DNA from: Azospirillum sp. TSH58
GTDB taxonomy: Bacteria; Pseudomonadota; Alphaproteobacteria; Azospirillales; Azospirillaceae
Length of the DNA: 64,000 bases
Assembly: GCF_003119115.1 (NCBI RefSeq)
Contig: NZ_CP022364.1
Span: forward strand, 2,184,001 to 2,248,000
Direction of reading: 5' to 3'
Position numbers and translations under genes: made by a program. This document shows positions 17,437-26,322 of this stretch, in pieces. The first letter of the stretch is position 1, and every line of letters begins with the position of its first letter. The notes below the pieces were generated by a model that had not been told where the DNA came from, made no database searches, and saw only the letters and a list, made by a program, of their open reading frames with translations.

Positions 17437-18615
17437 ATGCGGGGGCCGGTGCTCGGTGTCGTGTCGTTTCTTGCGCTCACCGTCTGGGCGACGGCCCCCG
17501 CCCCGGCGGACGCGGTGGCCCCGGACCGTCTGGGCGAGGCGGTGACGGCGCTGGCCGACCGCCGGCTGGCCGAGGCGGGGGCGGGCAGCATCGTCGTCGG
17601 GGTGATCCGCGACGGGCGCAGCCTCGTCGTCGGTCGGGGCGACAGCGGGCGGCCCGATGGCGGCCCGCCGGACGGGCGCACCCTGTTCCAGATCGCCTCG
17701 CTGACCAAGCCCTTCACCGGCACCATCCTGGCCGAACTGATCCGCGCCGGGCGCGTCGCCCCGACCGACCCGCTGGCCCGCCATCTGCCCAAGCCGGTTC
17801 ACGCCCCGGACTATGACGGCACGCCGATCCGCCTGCTCGACCTCGCCACCCACACGGCGGGGCTGCCCAACGTGCCGGAGACGCCGCGCTTCTCCTGGAG
17901 CCGGCTGGAGGACCCGCGCAACCCCTACAAGCCGCTGACGCGGGAGGAGGTGGGGGCCTGGCTGTCCGGCTTCAGCCTGACGGTGCCGCCGGGCACGCGC
18001 TTCCGCTATTCCAACGTCGGCATGGCGGTGCTGGGGGAGGCCCTGTCCACCGCCTCCGGCATCCCGTACGAGACCCTTCTGAAGCGGGTGGTCACCGAGC
18101 GTTTCGGCATGACCGACACCACCCTGGCGCCCAACGCCGGTCAGCGCGCCCGCAAGGCGGTGGGCCACGCCCGCGGGCAGGTGGTGCCCGATTGGGAGGC
18201 GCCGGCCATGCAGCCCTCCTTCGGCCTCTATTCCACCGCCGACGACCTGCTGCGCTGGCTGCGCGCCAACATGGGCGACTGCACCGGCCTGGGAAAGGCC
18301 GCCTGCGACGGCGAGACCGCCGCGACCCTGGCGCTCGCCCAGTCGGTGCAGGTGGACGGGCGGGCGCTGCGCGATCCGGGGGCGCTGGGGCAGGGGGCGA
18401 TGGCGCTGGGCTGGTTCGTCGCCTGGGCGGCGGACGGCACGCCGATCCTCTGGCATTCCGGCTCCACCGGCGGCTTCAACGCCTACATCGCCTTTTCACG
18501 CGCGCACCGATGGGCCGCGGTGGCGCTGACCAACAGCGACCCCGAGCGCATCGCCGCCGACCGGGTGGTGGGCGACCTGATCTGGCATCTGGAGAACGCG
18601 GCGGAGCGCCGCTGA
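17437..18615 (+). CDS. Class C beta-lactamase-fold serine hydrolase
   Basis: A 392-residue protein with an N-terminal signal peptide (cleavage near residue 26). The SxxK motif is S88-L-T-K91, the YxN motif is Y191-S-N193, and HSGSTGG (about 340) takes the place of KTG. The set fits the AmpC/EstB/D-aminopeptidase superfamily acting in the periplasm. With HSG instead of KTG an esterase or peptidase role is as likely as beta-lactamase activity. It is a single plus-strand gene. Confidence 0.86.
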   Translation: MRGPVLGVVSFLALTVWATAPAPADAVAPDRLGEAVTALADRRLAEAGAGSIVVGVIRDGRSLVVGRGDSGRPDGGPPDGRTLFQIASLTKPFTGTILAELIRAGRVAPTDPLARHLPKPVHAPDYDGTPIRLLDLATHTAGLPNVPETPRFSWSRLEDPRNPYKPLTREEVGAWLSGFSLTVPPGTRFRYSNVGMAVLGEALSTASGIPYETLLKRVVTERFGMTDTTLAPNAGQRARKAVGHARGQVVPDWEAPAMQPSFGLYSTADDLLRWLRANMGDCTGLGKAACDGETAATLALAQSVQVDGRALRDPGALGQGAMALGWFVAWAADGTPILWHSGSTGGFNAYIAFSRAHRWAAVALTNSDPERIAADRVVGDLIWHLENAAERR

Positions 18616-18643
18616 GACGCGGAAGGCGGATGAGAGGCCGCGG

Positions 18644-19063
18644 TCAGTGCAGCAGGCCGCCGGGTGGCGGGCGGTCGGGAGGCGTCAGGATCTGCGAAGC
18701 CGGCTCGGCGATCGGTCCGGCCTGATGGTGGGCCAGCCGCCATTCGCCGTCCTCGCGCGCGAACAGGTTGGTCGCGGCCAGGACCGCGTCTCCCACGATC
18801 TCCTCGCAGAGGACGACCGCGGTGTCGCCGTACAGGCTGACGCGTTCGTTGCGCGACTGCACCGCCGGGCCGCGGGGGGCGCGCAGCACGTCCTGCCAGC
18901 TCGACACCACCGCCTCCCGGCCGAACAGAATGGTCCAGCCGGGATGGATGCAGGATACGGGCAGGCGGGAGGCCCACAGCCGGTCCATGGCGGGGAAGTC
19001 GCGCGCGGTGAAGGCCTGATAGAAAGCCCGGTTCGCGGCCAGCACGGCGTTGCGGTCGGTCAT
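18644..19063 (-). CDS. NTF2-like (SnoaL/DUF4440-type) protein
   Basis: A 139-residue small alpha+beta cone protein. The pattern NRAFYQAFTARDFPAMDRLWA, CIHPGW, GREAVVSSW and VAREDGEWRLAHHQAG is typical of SnoaL-like proteins sometimes annotated as nuclear transport factor 2 family. The ATG at 19063 is chosen; the frame is open to 19129. Catalysis cannot be predicted. It is convergent with the beta-lactamase-fold gene. Confidence 0.82.
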   Translation of the reverse strand: MTDRNAVLAANRAFYQAFTARDFPAMDRLWASRLPVSCIHPGWTILFGREAVVSSWQDVLRAPRGPAVQSRNERVSLYGDTAVVLCEEIVGDAVLAATNLFAREDGEWRLAHHQAGPIAEPASQILTPPDRPPPGGLLH

Positions 19064-19205
19064 GGGGAAGCGAATCTCCGAAACAGCGAAAGCCGCTTCT
19101 ATACGGGCAGCCGGCTCAACGGCAAGCATGGGCCCCCGTTATCACAGATCGCACCCCTTTTGCGGGAACCCCCTTCGCGGGAACGGGAAAACGGCCCGCG
19201 CCGCC

Positions 19206-20189
19206 TCACGCCGTGATGTCCACCTTCTGGGGCGCTTCCGCCGCGGTGCCGCCCTTGGCGGCGCTGCTGCCGTCGGTCAGGCCGGCGATGGGCTGCGACA
19301 GGTCCAGGTTCAGGTGCATCACACCATCGGCGCTCTTGGTCGGGGTCAGCGCGCCGAGGCCGTTCATCCCGCCCTTCGCGGCCATGCCGTTCAGCTTCTC
19401 CAGGACGCCCTTGATCTCATCGTCGCTGAAGCCGTTGGCGCGGACGATCATGCCGGTGGCCTTGCCGGACACCTTGGTCGTGGCGGCGGAGAACATGGCG
19501 CTGCCCGAGCCGTCCGCGTTCAGCGTGGCCGACAGGCCGCGGTCCTCGCGGGTGAAGTCCAGGGTGGACTTGGCGAAGGAGATGCGGACCGACTTGTCGC
19601 CGTCCTGGATGGTCAGCTCCATGCCGCGGGACTCGATGGACCACTGCGACCGGGCTTCCTCCATGCTCATGCCCATCTGGCTGAAATCCATGGACTTCAG
19701 CTTGTCCTTCATGGCGCTGCCGAAATCGCCGACGGCACCCTTCACGTCGTCGTCCGACATGCCCAGCCCGCCGAGCAGGCTGCCGAGGTCGCCGGCCATG
19801 TTGTCGATGGCCTTCTCGAACAGGCCGGAGAGGCCCTTGGACTGCTCCAGCGCCTTCTGCATGATCTGCTCGGCCTGCTTGGCCCGGTCGGCCATGGCCT
19901 GGGCGCCGGTCTTGCCGCCGGCGGCCGCATCGCCCGCAGCACCGGCGTTCGCGCCGTCGGCGCCCGCCGCCGCGGGCTTCTTGCCCGACAGGTTGTCGAG
20001 CAGGTTCTCCATCGACTGGCTGATCGTGTAGGCCGGGCTGGCGCTTTTCGCGGGAGTCGCGGCGTCGGTCGTGGTGGCGGCCTTGGCGCCGTCCGCGGCC
20101 TTGCTCTCGGTTGCCTTCTTGGCGTTGTTCGCCTGTTGCAGGACCGTGCTGGTCGTCCCTGTCGGTCCGGACATTTCCGAGTAATACAT
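19206..20189 (-). CDS. Unrecognised 327-residue protein
   Basis: I do not recognise this protein. It starts MYYSEMSGPTGTTSTVLQQA, has no signal peptide or membrane segment, and has an Ala/Thr/Gly-rich low-complexity first third (about 1-105). A helical, Met/Asp-rich middle follows (GLSGLFEKAIDNMAGDLGSL, SMDFSQMGMSMEEARSQW), then a beta-rich C-terminal half. The ATG at 20189 has a strong GGGAGG upstream. The cysteine-free, low-complexity composition recalls secreted or flagellar proteins, but this is only an impression. The gene stands alone between divergent or convergent neighbours. Confidence 0.7.
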   Translation of the reverse strand: MYYSEMSGPTGTTSTVLQQANNAKKATESKAADGAKAATTTDAATPAKSASPAYTISQSMENLLDNLSGKKPAAAGADGANAGAAGDAAAGGKTGAQAMADRAKQAEQIMQKALEQSKGLSGLFEKAIDNMAGDLGSLLGGLGMSDDDVKGAVGDFGSAMKDKLKSMDFSQMGMSMEEARSQWSIESRGMELTIQDGDKSVRISFAKSTLDFTREDRGLSATLNADGSGSAMFSAATTKVSGKATGMIVRANGFSDDEIKGVLEKLNGMAAKGGMNGLGALTPTKSADGVMHLNLDLSQPIAGLTDGSSAAKGGTAAEAPQKVDITA

Positions 20190-20316
20190 CGCCGCCTCCC
20201 GCGCGTGATTGTTTCGCCGTAAGGGTATGATCGTACCGGAGTCCTTTACCACAGGTTAATTCGTCGCAGGGCTCCTGCAACGCCCGGTCGAAACTCTTCG
20301 GTTTCGAAGGATTTTA

Positions 20317-21897
20317 TCAGTTTTTGCTTGCGGAGTCCTCCATGGCCGCAAGGGGCTGGGTGGCCGGGCCGTTCAGAACCGTCCCATCCACGGCGAAGCG
20401 GGAGCCGTGGCAGGGGCAGTCCCAGCTCCGTTCGCCGGGATTCCAGCGCACCACGCATTTCAGATGGGGGCAGATGGCGGAGCGGCGGTGCAGCGCCCCC
20501 GACTCGTCGCGGAAGACGGCGACGGGCCAGACGCCCGACTTCAGGACCGCCCCCTGACCGGGTTCGATGCGGTCCTCCCCCTCCAGCTCCGGGCCCTGGA
20601 CATAGGGCAGGAAGTGGCGGGCCGCGTCCAGATTCTCCCGCAGGTAGGTGCCGAGCGTGCTGGTCATCTTGCGGCCGGGATCGTACAGCGCGGCCCAGGG
20701 GCTGCCGCTGCCGTGGATCAGCTCGCACAGCACCAGCCCGGCGATGGTGCCGTGGGTCATGCCCATGCCGCTGTCGCCGGTCGCCACGAAGACCCGCCCG
20801 CCATAGGCCGGGTCGGGGCCGATGAAGGCCAGCCCGTCGAAGGGCTCCATCACCTGCCCGGACCAGCGGTGCTCGACCGCCCCGGCCTGGGGGAAATGCG
20901 CGCGCGTCCAGGCTTCCAGCGCGGCCCAGCGCTCCGCCATGTCGCGGGCCTCGCCGGTCTTGTGGTCCTCGCCGCCGACGATCAGCCGGTCGTGGTCGGC
21001 CTCCGGCTGGAGCCGTGCGTAGTGATAGGCGTCGAGCGTGTCCCAATAGAGGGCGTCGGGCACGCTGCCCTTCGGCACCCGCACGGAGATGGCGTAGGTG
21101 CGGTAGGGCGCCTGCTTCGAATGGATGGCGAAGCGGTCGCTGATCGGCGAGTTGGTGGCGACGACCACCGCGGCGGCCTCGACCAGCGCGTGGTCCGGCC
21201 CGGCCTCGACGCGCACGCGCTCCCCGTCCTGCCGGACCGTGGAGACATGGGCCCCGGTGGCCAGCGCGCCGCCGCGCGCCAGAAAGGCGCGGGTCAGCCC
21301 GGCCAGATAGTCCAGCGCGTGGATGCGCGCCTGCCGGGGGAAGCGCAGGCAGGGGCCGGGATGCCGGATGGGCGGGGCGTCCAGCCGCTCCACATCGTCC
21401 AGCCCGGCGCGGCGGGCGGCGTCGCGCTCGCGGTCCAGGGTGGCGGGGTCCTGCCCCGGCGCCAGCATCAGATAGCCGTCGAGCCGGGCGAAGCCGCAGT
21501 CGATTCCCTCCTCGCGGGCGATCCGCTCGATGGTGTCGATGGCGGCGCCGTGGCTGTCCGCGGCCATGCGGGCGCCGGACCCGCTGTGCAGCCGTTCGAT
21601 CTCGGTGAAGCGGTCGTCGATGACGTTGGACAGATGCGCCGTGGTGCGCCCGGTCTCGCCGCTGCCCGGCGGCCCGTCGTCCAGCAGCAGGACCGACTTG
21701 CCGGAGCGCTGGAGCAGATAGGCCGTGGTCACCCCGGCGATGCCCGCCCCGATGACGATCACGTCGGGTGATCGGTCGGGCCGCAGGGCGCCCAGCGCCG
21801 CGGCGGTGGGGGCGACCGTTCCGGCGGGCATCGCCGCCCCGCCGCGGTCCATCCAGACGGAGGTCGTGGCACCGGAACCTTGCCCGGGCTTCTGCAT
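20317..21897 (-). CDS. FAD-dependent oxidoreductase with C-terminal Rieske domain
   Basis: A 526-residue DAO-type flavoprotein. The dinucleotide-binding motif VIGAGIAGVTTAYLL is at about 47-61, and the conserved ATGDSGMGMTHG near 380. A Rieske [2Fe-2S] domain occupies the last 90 residues, with the ligands in CPH (CPHLKC) and CPCHGSRF. This glycine-oxidase-like plus Rieske architecture is widespread but of unclear substrate. It is probably cytoplasmic, with electrons passing between the flavin and the iron-sulphur centre. It is divergent from nadE with about 145 bases between starts. Confidence 0.88.
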   Translation of the reverse strand: MQKPGQGSGATTSVWMDRGGAAMPAGTVAPTAAALGALRPDRSPDVIVIGAGIAGVTTAYLLQRSGKSVLLLDDGPPGSGETGRTTAHLSNVIDDRFTEIERLHSGSGARMAADSHGAAIDTIERIAREEGIDCGFARLDGYLMLAPGQDPATLDRERDAARRAGLDDVERLDAPPIRHPGPCLRFPRQARIHALDYLAGLTRAFLARGGALATGAHVSTVRQDGERVRVEAGPDHALVEAAAVVVATNSPISDRFAIHSKQAPYRTYAISVRVPKGSVPDALYWDTLDAYHYARLQPEADHDRLIVGGEDHKTGEARDMAERWAALEAWTRAHFPQAGAVEHRWSGQVMEPFDGLAFIGPDPAYGGRVFVATGDSGMGMTHGTIAGLVLCELIHGSGSPWAALYDPGRKMTSTLGTYLRENLDAARHFLPYVQGPELEGEDRIEPGQGAVLKSGVWPVAVFRDESGALHRRSAICPHLKCVVRWNPGERSWDCPCHGSRFAVDGTVLNGPATQPLAAMEDSASKN

Positions 21898-22043
21898 GAC
21901 CGGTCATCCTTCTGTTGGCGTCCTGTCCTTCCGGCAACACAGCGTGCGGTGGCGCGGTTCCGCTGTGGCCGTGCGCCGCTTCCGCCCCCGGCCTCCGGCT
22001 GTTACGGTGTCGCCGATCCGCCGCTTCACCGGACGACGCCGCC

Positions 22044-23708
22044 ATGACCGACCGCCTTTCCATCGCGCTGGCCCAGATCAACCCGACCGTCGGCGCCATC
22101 ACCGCCAACCTCGACCGCATCCGCAACGCGCGGGCGGAGGCCGCCGCGCGCGGCGCCGACCTGATGGTCTGCCCGGAGCTGGCGGTGACCGGCTACCCGC
22201 CGGAGGATCTGGTGCTGAAGCCCTTCTTCCTGGACGTGGTGGAGCAGGCGGTTCGTGAACTCGCCGCCGAGACGGCGGACGGCGGGCCGGCCCTGCTGGT
22301 CGGCGCGCCCTGGCGCGACGGCGGCAAACGCCACAACGCCGCCCTGCTGCTCGACGGCGGGCGGATCGCGGCGACCCGCTTCAAGGTGGACCTGCCGAAC
22401 TACGGCGTCTTCGACGAGAAGCGCCTCTTCGACCCCGGCCCGCTGCCCGGCCCGATCAACGTCCGCGGCGTGCGGCTGGGCGTTCCGATCTGCGAGGACA
22501 TGTGGTCCGCCGACGTGATCGAGACGCTGGCGGAAAGCGGGGCGGAGATCCTGGTGGTCCCCAACGGCAGCCCGTTCGAGCTGGGCAAGCACGACCGGCG
22601 CGTGCAGCTCGCCGTGCGGCGGGTCACCGAGTCCGGCCTGCCGCTGCTCTACGTGAATCAGGTGGGCGGGCAGGACGAGCTGGTCTTCGACGGCGCCAGC
22701 TTCGCGCTGGGCGCCGACCGCCGGCTGGTGGCGCAGGCTCCGGCCTTCGCCGAGCATCTGCTGATCACCCGCTGGGAGCGCGGCGAGGACGATGTGTGGA
22801 GCTGCGCCGACACGGAGTGCGTCGCCCCGCCGGACGAGCTGGAGTCGGTCTACGCGGCGCTGGTCCTGGCCTTGCGCGACTATGTGACCAAGAACCGTTT
22901 CCCCGGCGTCATCCTCGGCCTGTCGGGCGGCATCGACTCGGCGCTGTCGGCGGCCATCGCGGTGGACGCGCTGGGCGCCGACCGGGTGCACGGCGTGATG
23001 ATGCCGTCGCCCCACACCGCGCCGGAGAGCCAGGACGACGCCGCGGAGTCGGCGGAGCTGCTCGGTTGCCGGCTCGACACCGTTCCCATCGTCCCGGCGA
23101 TGGAGGCGTTCGAGCGGATGCTCCGGCCGGCCTTCGCCGGGCGCGATCCGGACGTCACGGAGGAGAACATCCAGGCGCGGTCGCGCGGTGTCACGCTGAT
23201 GGCGCTGTCGAACAAGTTCGGCCCCATGGTGCTGTCCACCGGCAACAAGTCGGAGATGTCAGTCGGCTACGCCACGCTCTACGGCGATCTGTGCGGCGGC
23301 TACGCCGTCCTGAAGGACGTCTACAAGACGACGGTCTACGCGCTGGCGCGCTGGCGCAACGCGCATGTGCCGGAGGGCGCGCTCGGCCCGGCGGGCCGCG
23401 TCGTTCCGGAGCGGGTGCTGGTCAAGGCGCCGACCGCCGAGCTGAGGCCCGGCCAGACCGACCAGGACACGCTGCCGCCCTACGAGGCGCTGGACGACAT
23501 CCTGCGCTGCCTGATCGAGGAGGATCTGGGCGTCGCGGAGATCGTCGCCCGCGGCCACGCGCCGGAGGTGGTGAACGCGGTCTGGCGCATGCTGCATCTG
23601 GCCGAATACAAGCGCCGCCAGGCGCCTCCCGGCCCGAAGATCACCCGGCGGCAGTTCAGCCGCGAGCGGCGCTACCCGATCACCAACGGGTTCGGCAGCA
23701 TCCTGTGA
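22044..23708 (+). CDS. nadE: Glutamine-dependent NAD+ synthetase
   Basis: NadE amidates nicotinate adenine dinucleotide to NAD+. The 554-residue product has an N-terminal nitrilase-type glutaminase domain with the triad Glu45, Lys114, Cys150 (the latter in VPICEDMW). Its C-terminal synthetase domain has the PP-loop SGGIDSAL near residue 295 and STGNKSEMSVGY. Length is normal for the two-domain form, so it can use glutamine. The ATG at 22044 fits the family; the frame is open from 21915. Confidence 0.95.
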   Translation: MTDRLSIALAQINPTVGAITANLDRIRNARAEAAARGADLMVCPELAVTGYPPEDLVLKPFFLDVVEQAVRELAAETADGGPALLVGAPWRDGGKRHNAALLLDGGRIAATRFKVDLPNYGVFDEKRLFDPGPLPGPINVRGVRLGVPICEDMWSADVIETLAESGAEILVVPNGSPFELGKHDRRVQLAVRRVTESGLPLLYVNQVGGQDELVFDGASFALGADRRLVAQAPAFAEHLLITRWERGEDDVWSCADTECVAPPDELESVYAALVLALRDYVTKNRFPGVILGLSGGIDSALSAAIAVDALGADRVHGVMMPSPHTAPESQDDAAESAELLGCRLDTVPIVPAMEAFERMLRPAFAGRDPDVTEENIQARSRGVTLMALSNKFGPMVLSTGNKSEMSVGYATLYGDLCGGYAVLKDVYKTTVYALARWRNAHVPEGALGPAGRVVPERVLVKAPTAELRPGQTDQDTLPPYEALDDILRCLIEEDLGVAEIVARGHAPEVVNAVWRMLHLAEYKRRQAPPGPKITRRQFSRERRYPITNGFGSIL

Positions 23709-23718
23709 GGGGTGCCGC

Positions 23719-24543
23719 CTACTCCCCGCCCGTCTTCCGTGCCAGGAAGCCCTGCGCCGGGTTGTAGCCGTAGATCGCCCCGCCCAGGAACAGCGCCAGC
23801 GCCAGCACCGTCCAGCCCAGTGCCGGCAGGTTGACCTGCTGGTAGAGCGCGAAGCGGATCAGCTCGACCGCCTGGCTGAAGGGGTTGACGGTGCACAGGG
23901 CATGGAGAAGCTCCCCCGCCTCCTGCATCTTCCACAGCGGATAGAGCGCGGTGGACAGGAAGAAGGTCGGGAAGATGACGAAGTTCATCACGCCCGCGAA
24001 ATTCTCCAGCTGGCGGATGGCCGAGGACAGCAGCATCCCCAGCGCCCCCAGCATCAGCCCGCTGACCACCAGCGCCGGCAGCACCGTCACGTAGCCGAGC
24101 GGCGGCGCCTGCACCCCGTAGACCCAGGCGACGGCGAGGAAGGCATAGACCTGGAGGATCGACACCGCCGTCCCGGCCAGCAGCTTCGCCGTCAGCAGGA
24201 ACCAGCGGGGCAGGGGGCTGACCAGCAGCATCCGCATGCTGCCCATCTCGCGGTCGTAGACCATCGACAGCGAGCTTTGCATCCCGTTGAACAGCTGCAC
24301 CATCCCGGCGAGGCCGGGGACGATGTAGACCTCGTAGGGGATGTAGGTCTCGTAGGGCGGGGTGATGGCGATGCCCAGCGCCGCGCGGAAGCCCGCCGCG
24401 AAGACGAACAGCCAGAGCAGCGGGCGCACCAGGGCCGACAGGAAGCGTTCCCGCTGGTGGACGAAGCGCAGCACCTCGCGCCCGACGATCCCGCCAAGCG
24501 CGCGGGCGTAATGGGCGGGGCCATTATGGGCAAAGGCCGTCAC
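23719..24543 (-). CDS. ABC-2 permease of the quinoprotein alcohol-oxidation locus (PedC-like)
   Basis: A 274-residue ABC-2 type permease with six hydrophobic segments, an SLSMVYDREMGSMRMLLVSPLPRW cytoplasmic block and a NFVIFPTFFLSTALYPLW strand. Proteins like this accompany PQQ-dependent alcohol catabolism genes. The start is a GTG at 24543 that overlaps the ATPase stop (GTGA); the extra upstream frame is antisense noise. It forms an exporter-type transporter with the ATPase upstream. The substrate is unknown. Confidence 0.85.
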   Translation of the reverse strand: MTAFAHNGPAHYARALGGIVGREVLRFVHQRERFLSALVRPLLWLFVFAAGFRAALGIAITPPYETYIPYEVYIVPGLAGMVQLFNGMQSSLSMVYDREMGSMRMLLVSPLPRWFLLTAKLLAGTAVSILQVYAFLAVAWVYGVQAPPLGYVTVLPALVVSGLMLGALGMLLSSAIRQLENFAGVMNFVIFPTFFLSTALYPLWKMQEAGELLHALCTVNPFSQAVELIRFALYQQVNLPALGWTVLALALFLGGAIYGYNPAQGFLARKTGGE

Positions 24544-25280
24544 GCCGCCTCCTTCGCGGTCAGCCGGGTGAAGCTCTCGGTCAGCGAGTCCGCTCCGGTC
24601 GCGCGGTTCACCTCCGCCACCGGGCCGGCGGCGCGGACCCGACCGCGGTGGATCACCACCACCCGGTCGCCCTCGCCGATCTCGTCGATCAGGTGGGTGG
24701 CCCAGAGCACGGCGATGCCGCGCTCGCGGCACAGCGCGTGGACATGCTCGACGATGGCGCGCCGCGCCGGAACGTCCAGCCCGACGGTCGGCTCGTCCAG
24801 CACCAGCAGGGCCGGCTCGTGCAGCAGGGCGCGGGCCAGCTCCACCCGGCGGCGGTGGCCGCCGTTCAGCGCCCGCACCGTCTCGCCGATGCGTTCCGCC
24901 ATGCCCAGCCGCTCCAGCGACTCCCGCGCCCGCGCCTCGGCGGTGCGGCGGGGGATGCCGTGCAGGGCCGCGAAATAGAGCAGATTCTGCCGCACCGTCA
25001 GGTCGAGGTCGAGCGTCGGCTGCTGGAACACCACCCCCATGCGGGCCAGCGCCCTGGCCGGCTCCCGCCGCAGATCGACGCCGCCGATGCGGATGGTGCC
25101 GCCCGGCGATTCGAACAGGCGGGTGACCAGCGCGAACAGAGTCGTCTTGCCCGCCCCGTTGGGGCCGAGCAGGGCGGTGAAGGACCCCGCCCCGACCGCC
25201 AGCGACACGTCCTTCAGCGCAAAGGCGCTGCGCCCGTAGGCGTAGCTCAGCCCTTCGACCGACAGCGCCGGTTCCGCCAT
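24540..25280 (-). CDS. ABC transporter ATPase of the quinoprotein locus
   Basis: A 246-residue ABC-2 type ATPase. Walker A GPNGAGKTT and Walker B LLVLDEPTVGLD are intact, while the signature is LNGGHRRR rather than LSGGQ, a feature I associate with the PQQ-locus subfamily. It lies between the beta-propeller gene and the permease, is co-directional with both, and is coupled to the permease by overlapping codons. Confidence 0.88.
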   Translation of the reverse strand: MAEPALSVEGLSYAYGRSAFALKDVSLAVGAGSFTALLGPNGAGKTTLFALVTRLFESPGGTIRIGGVDLRREPARALARMGVVFQQPTLDLDLTVRQNLLYFAALHGIPRRTAEARARESLERLGMAERIGETVRALNGGHRRRVELARALLHEPALLVLDEPTVGLDVPARRAIVEHVHALCRERGIAVLWATHLIDEIGEGDRVVVIHRGRVRAAGPVAEVNRATGADSLTESFTRLTAKEAA

Positions 25281-25300
25281 GCCCTTACCCTTTCACCCGC

Positions 25301-26269
25301 TTAGCCCTTCACCGCGACGCCCCAGGGGTAGCGGCCGACCTTGATCGACTTGACGACCTTCAGGCTGTCCACGTCGATCACCGACACGTCGCCCGACACG
25401 CCGTTGGTGGCGTAGAGCCGCTTCTGGTCGGGGGACAGGTCGAGCTGCCAGACGCGGCGGCCGACCAGCAGATAGTCCTTCACCGCGAAGGTCTGGGCGT
25501 CCACCACCGCGACGTGGTTGGCCGGGCCGAGCGCCACGAAGGCGTAGCGCCCGTCGTCGGTCAGCTTGACGCCCACCGGCTGGATGCGGTCCTGGGGGAC
25601 GCCCTTGATCTTGAAGCGGATGGTCTGCGCCACCTTGCGGCTGGCCGTGTCGATCACCGACAGGGTGCCGCCGATCTCCGCCGACACCCACAGGCGGCTG
25701 CCGTCCTTGTTGAACTGGGCGTAGCGCGGGCGGGCGTCGACCAGCGTGTTGTCGACGACGGCGCGCTTCTCGGTGTCGATCCAATGGACCATGTTCGTCG
25801 TCTCCGACGTGTTCACCGCCCATTTGCCGTCGGGGCTGACCGCCATGCCCTCCGGCTCCACCCCGACATCCACCTGATAGGCGACCTTGCGGCTCGGCAC
25901 GTCGACGATGGTGACGACGTTGCTCTCCTCGTTGGCGATGAACAGATGCTTGCCGTCGGGATGCAGGGCGAACAGCTCCGGGTCCTCGCCCGAGGGCAGG
26001 TTGTGCAGGATCTTCCTGGTCGCGAGGTCCATCACCTGCACCGTGTCGTCGTCGCTGGCGCAGATGTAGAGGTGCTTGCCGTCCGCGCTCAGCGTGATGC
26101 CGCGCGGGCGCCGCCCGACCTTCACCGTCTCCGTCACCGTCAGGGTCGCGCCGTCGATGATCGACAGGGTGTTGTCCTTCTCGTTCGAGACATAGACGGT
26201 CTCCGCCAGGGCGGGGGCGGCGCAGCCTGCCAGCAGCGCGGCGAGGAGAAGGGAGCGGGCGGTGGTCAT
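25301..26269 (-). CDS. YVTN-family beta-propeller protein, periplasmic
   Basis: A 322-residue protein with a signal peptide (MTTARSLLLAALLAGCAAPALA) and about seven beta-propeller blades with the YVTN repeat: ETVYVSNEKDNTLSIIDGAT, KHLYICASDDDTVQVMDLAT, KHLFIANEESNVVTIVDVPS and so on. A Cys at residue 16 in LLAGCA might be a lipobox. Family members sit in PQQ-dependent alcohol oxidation clusters with an ABC transporter. The molecular role is unknown. Confidence 0.88.
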   Translation of the reverse strand: MTTARSLLLAALLAGCAAPALAETVYVSNEKDNTLSIIDGATLTVTETVKVGRRPRGITLSADGKHLYICASDDDTVQVMDLATRKILHNLPSGEDPELFALHPDGKHLFIANEESNVVTIVDVPSRKVAYQVDVGVEPEGMAVSPDGKWAVNTSETTNMVHWIDTEKRAVVDNTLVDARPRYAQFNKDGSRLWVSAEIGGTLSVIDTASRKVAQTIRFKIKGVPQDRIQPVGVKLTDDGRYAFVALGPANHVAVVDAQTFAVKDYLLVGRRVWQLDLSPDQKRLYATNGVSGDVSVIDVDSLKVVKSIKVGRYPWGVAVKG

Positions 26270-26322
26270 CGGGGCGGCGTCCTTATCGGCGGAAGCGTTT
26301 GGGGAAGGTCAGCGACGGCCCA

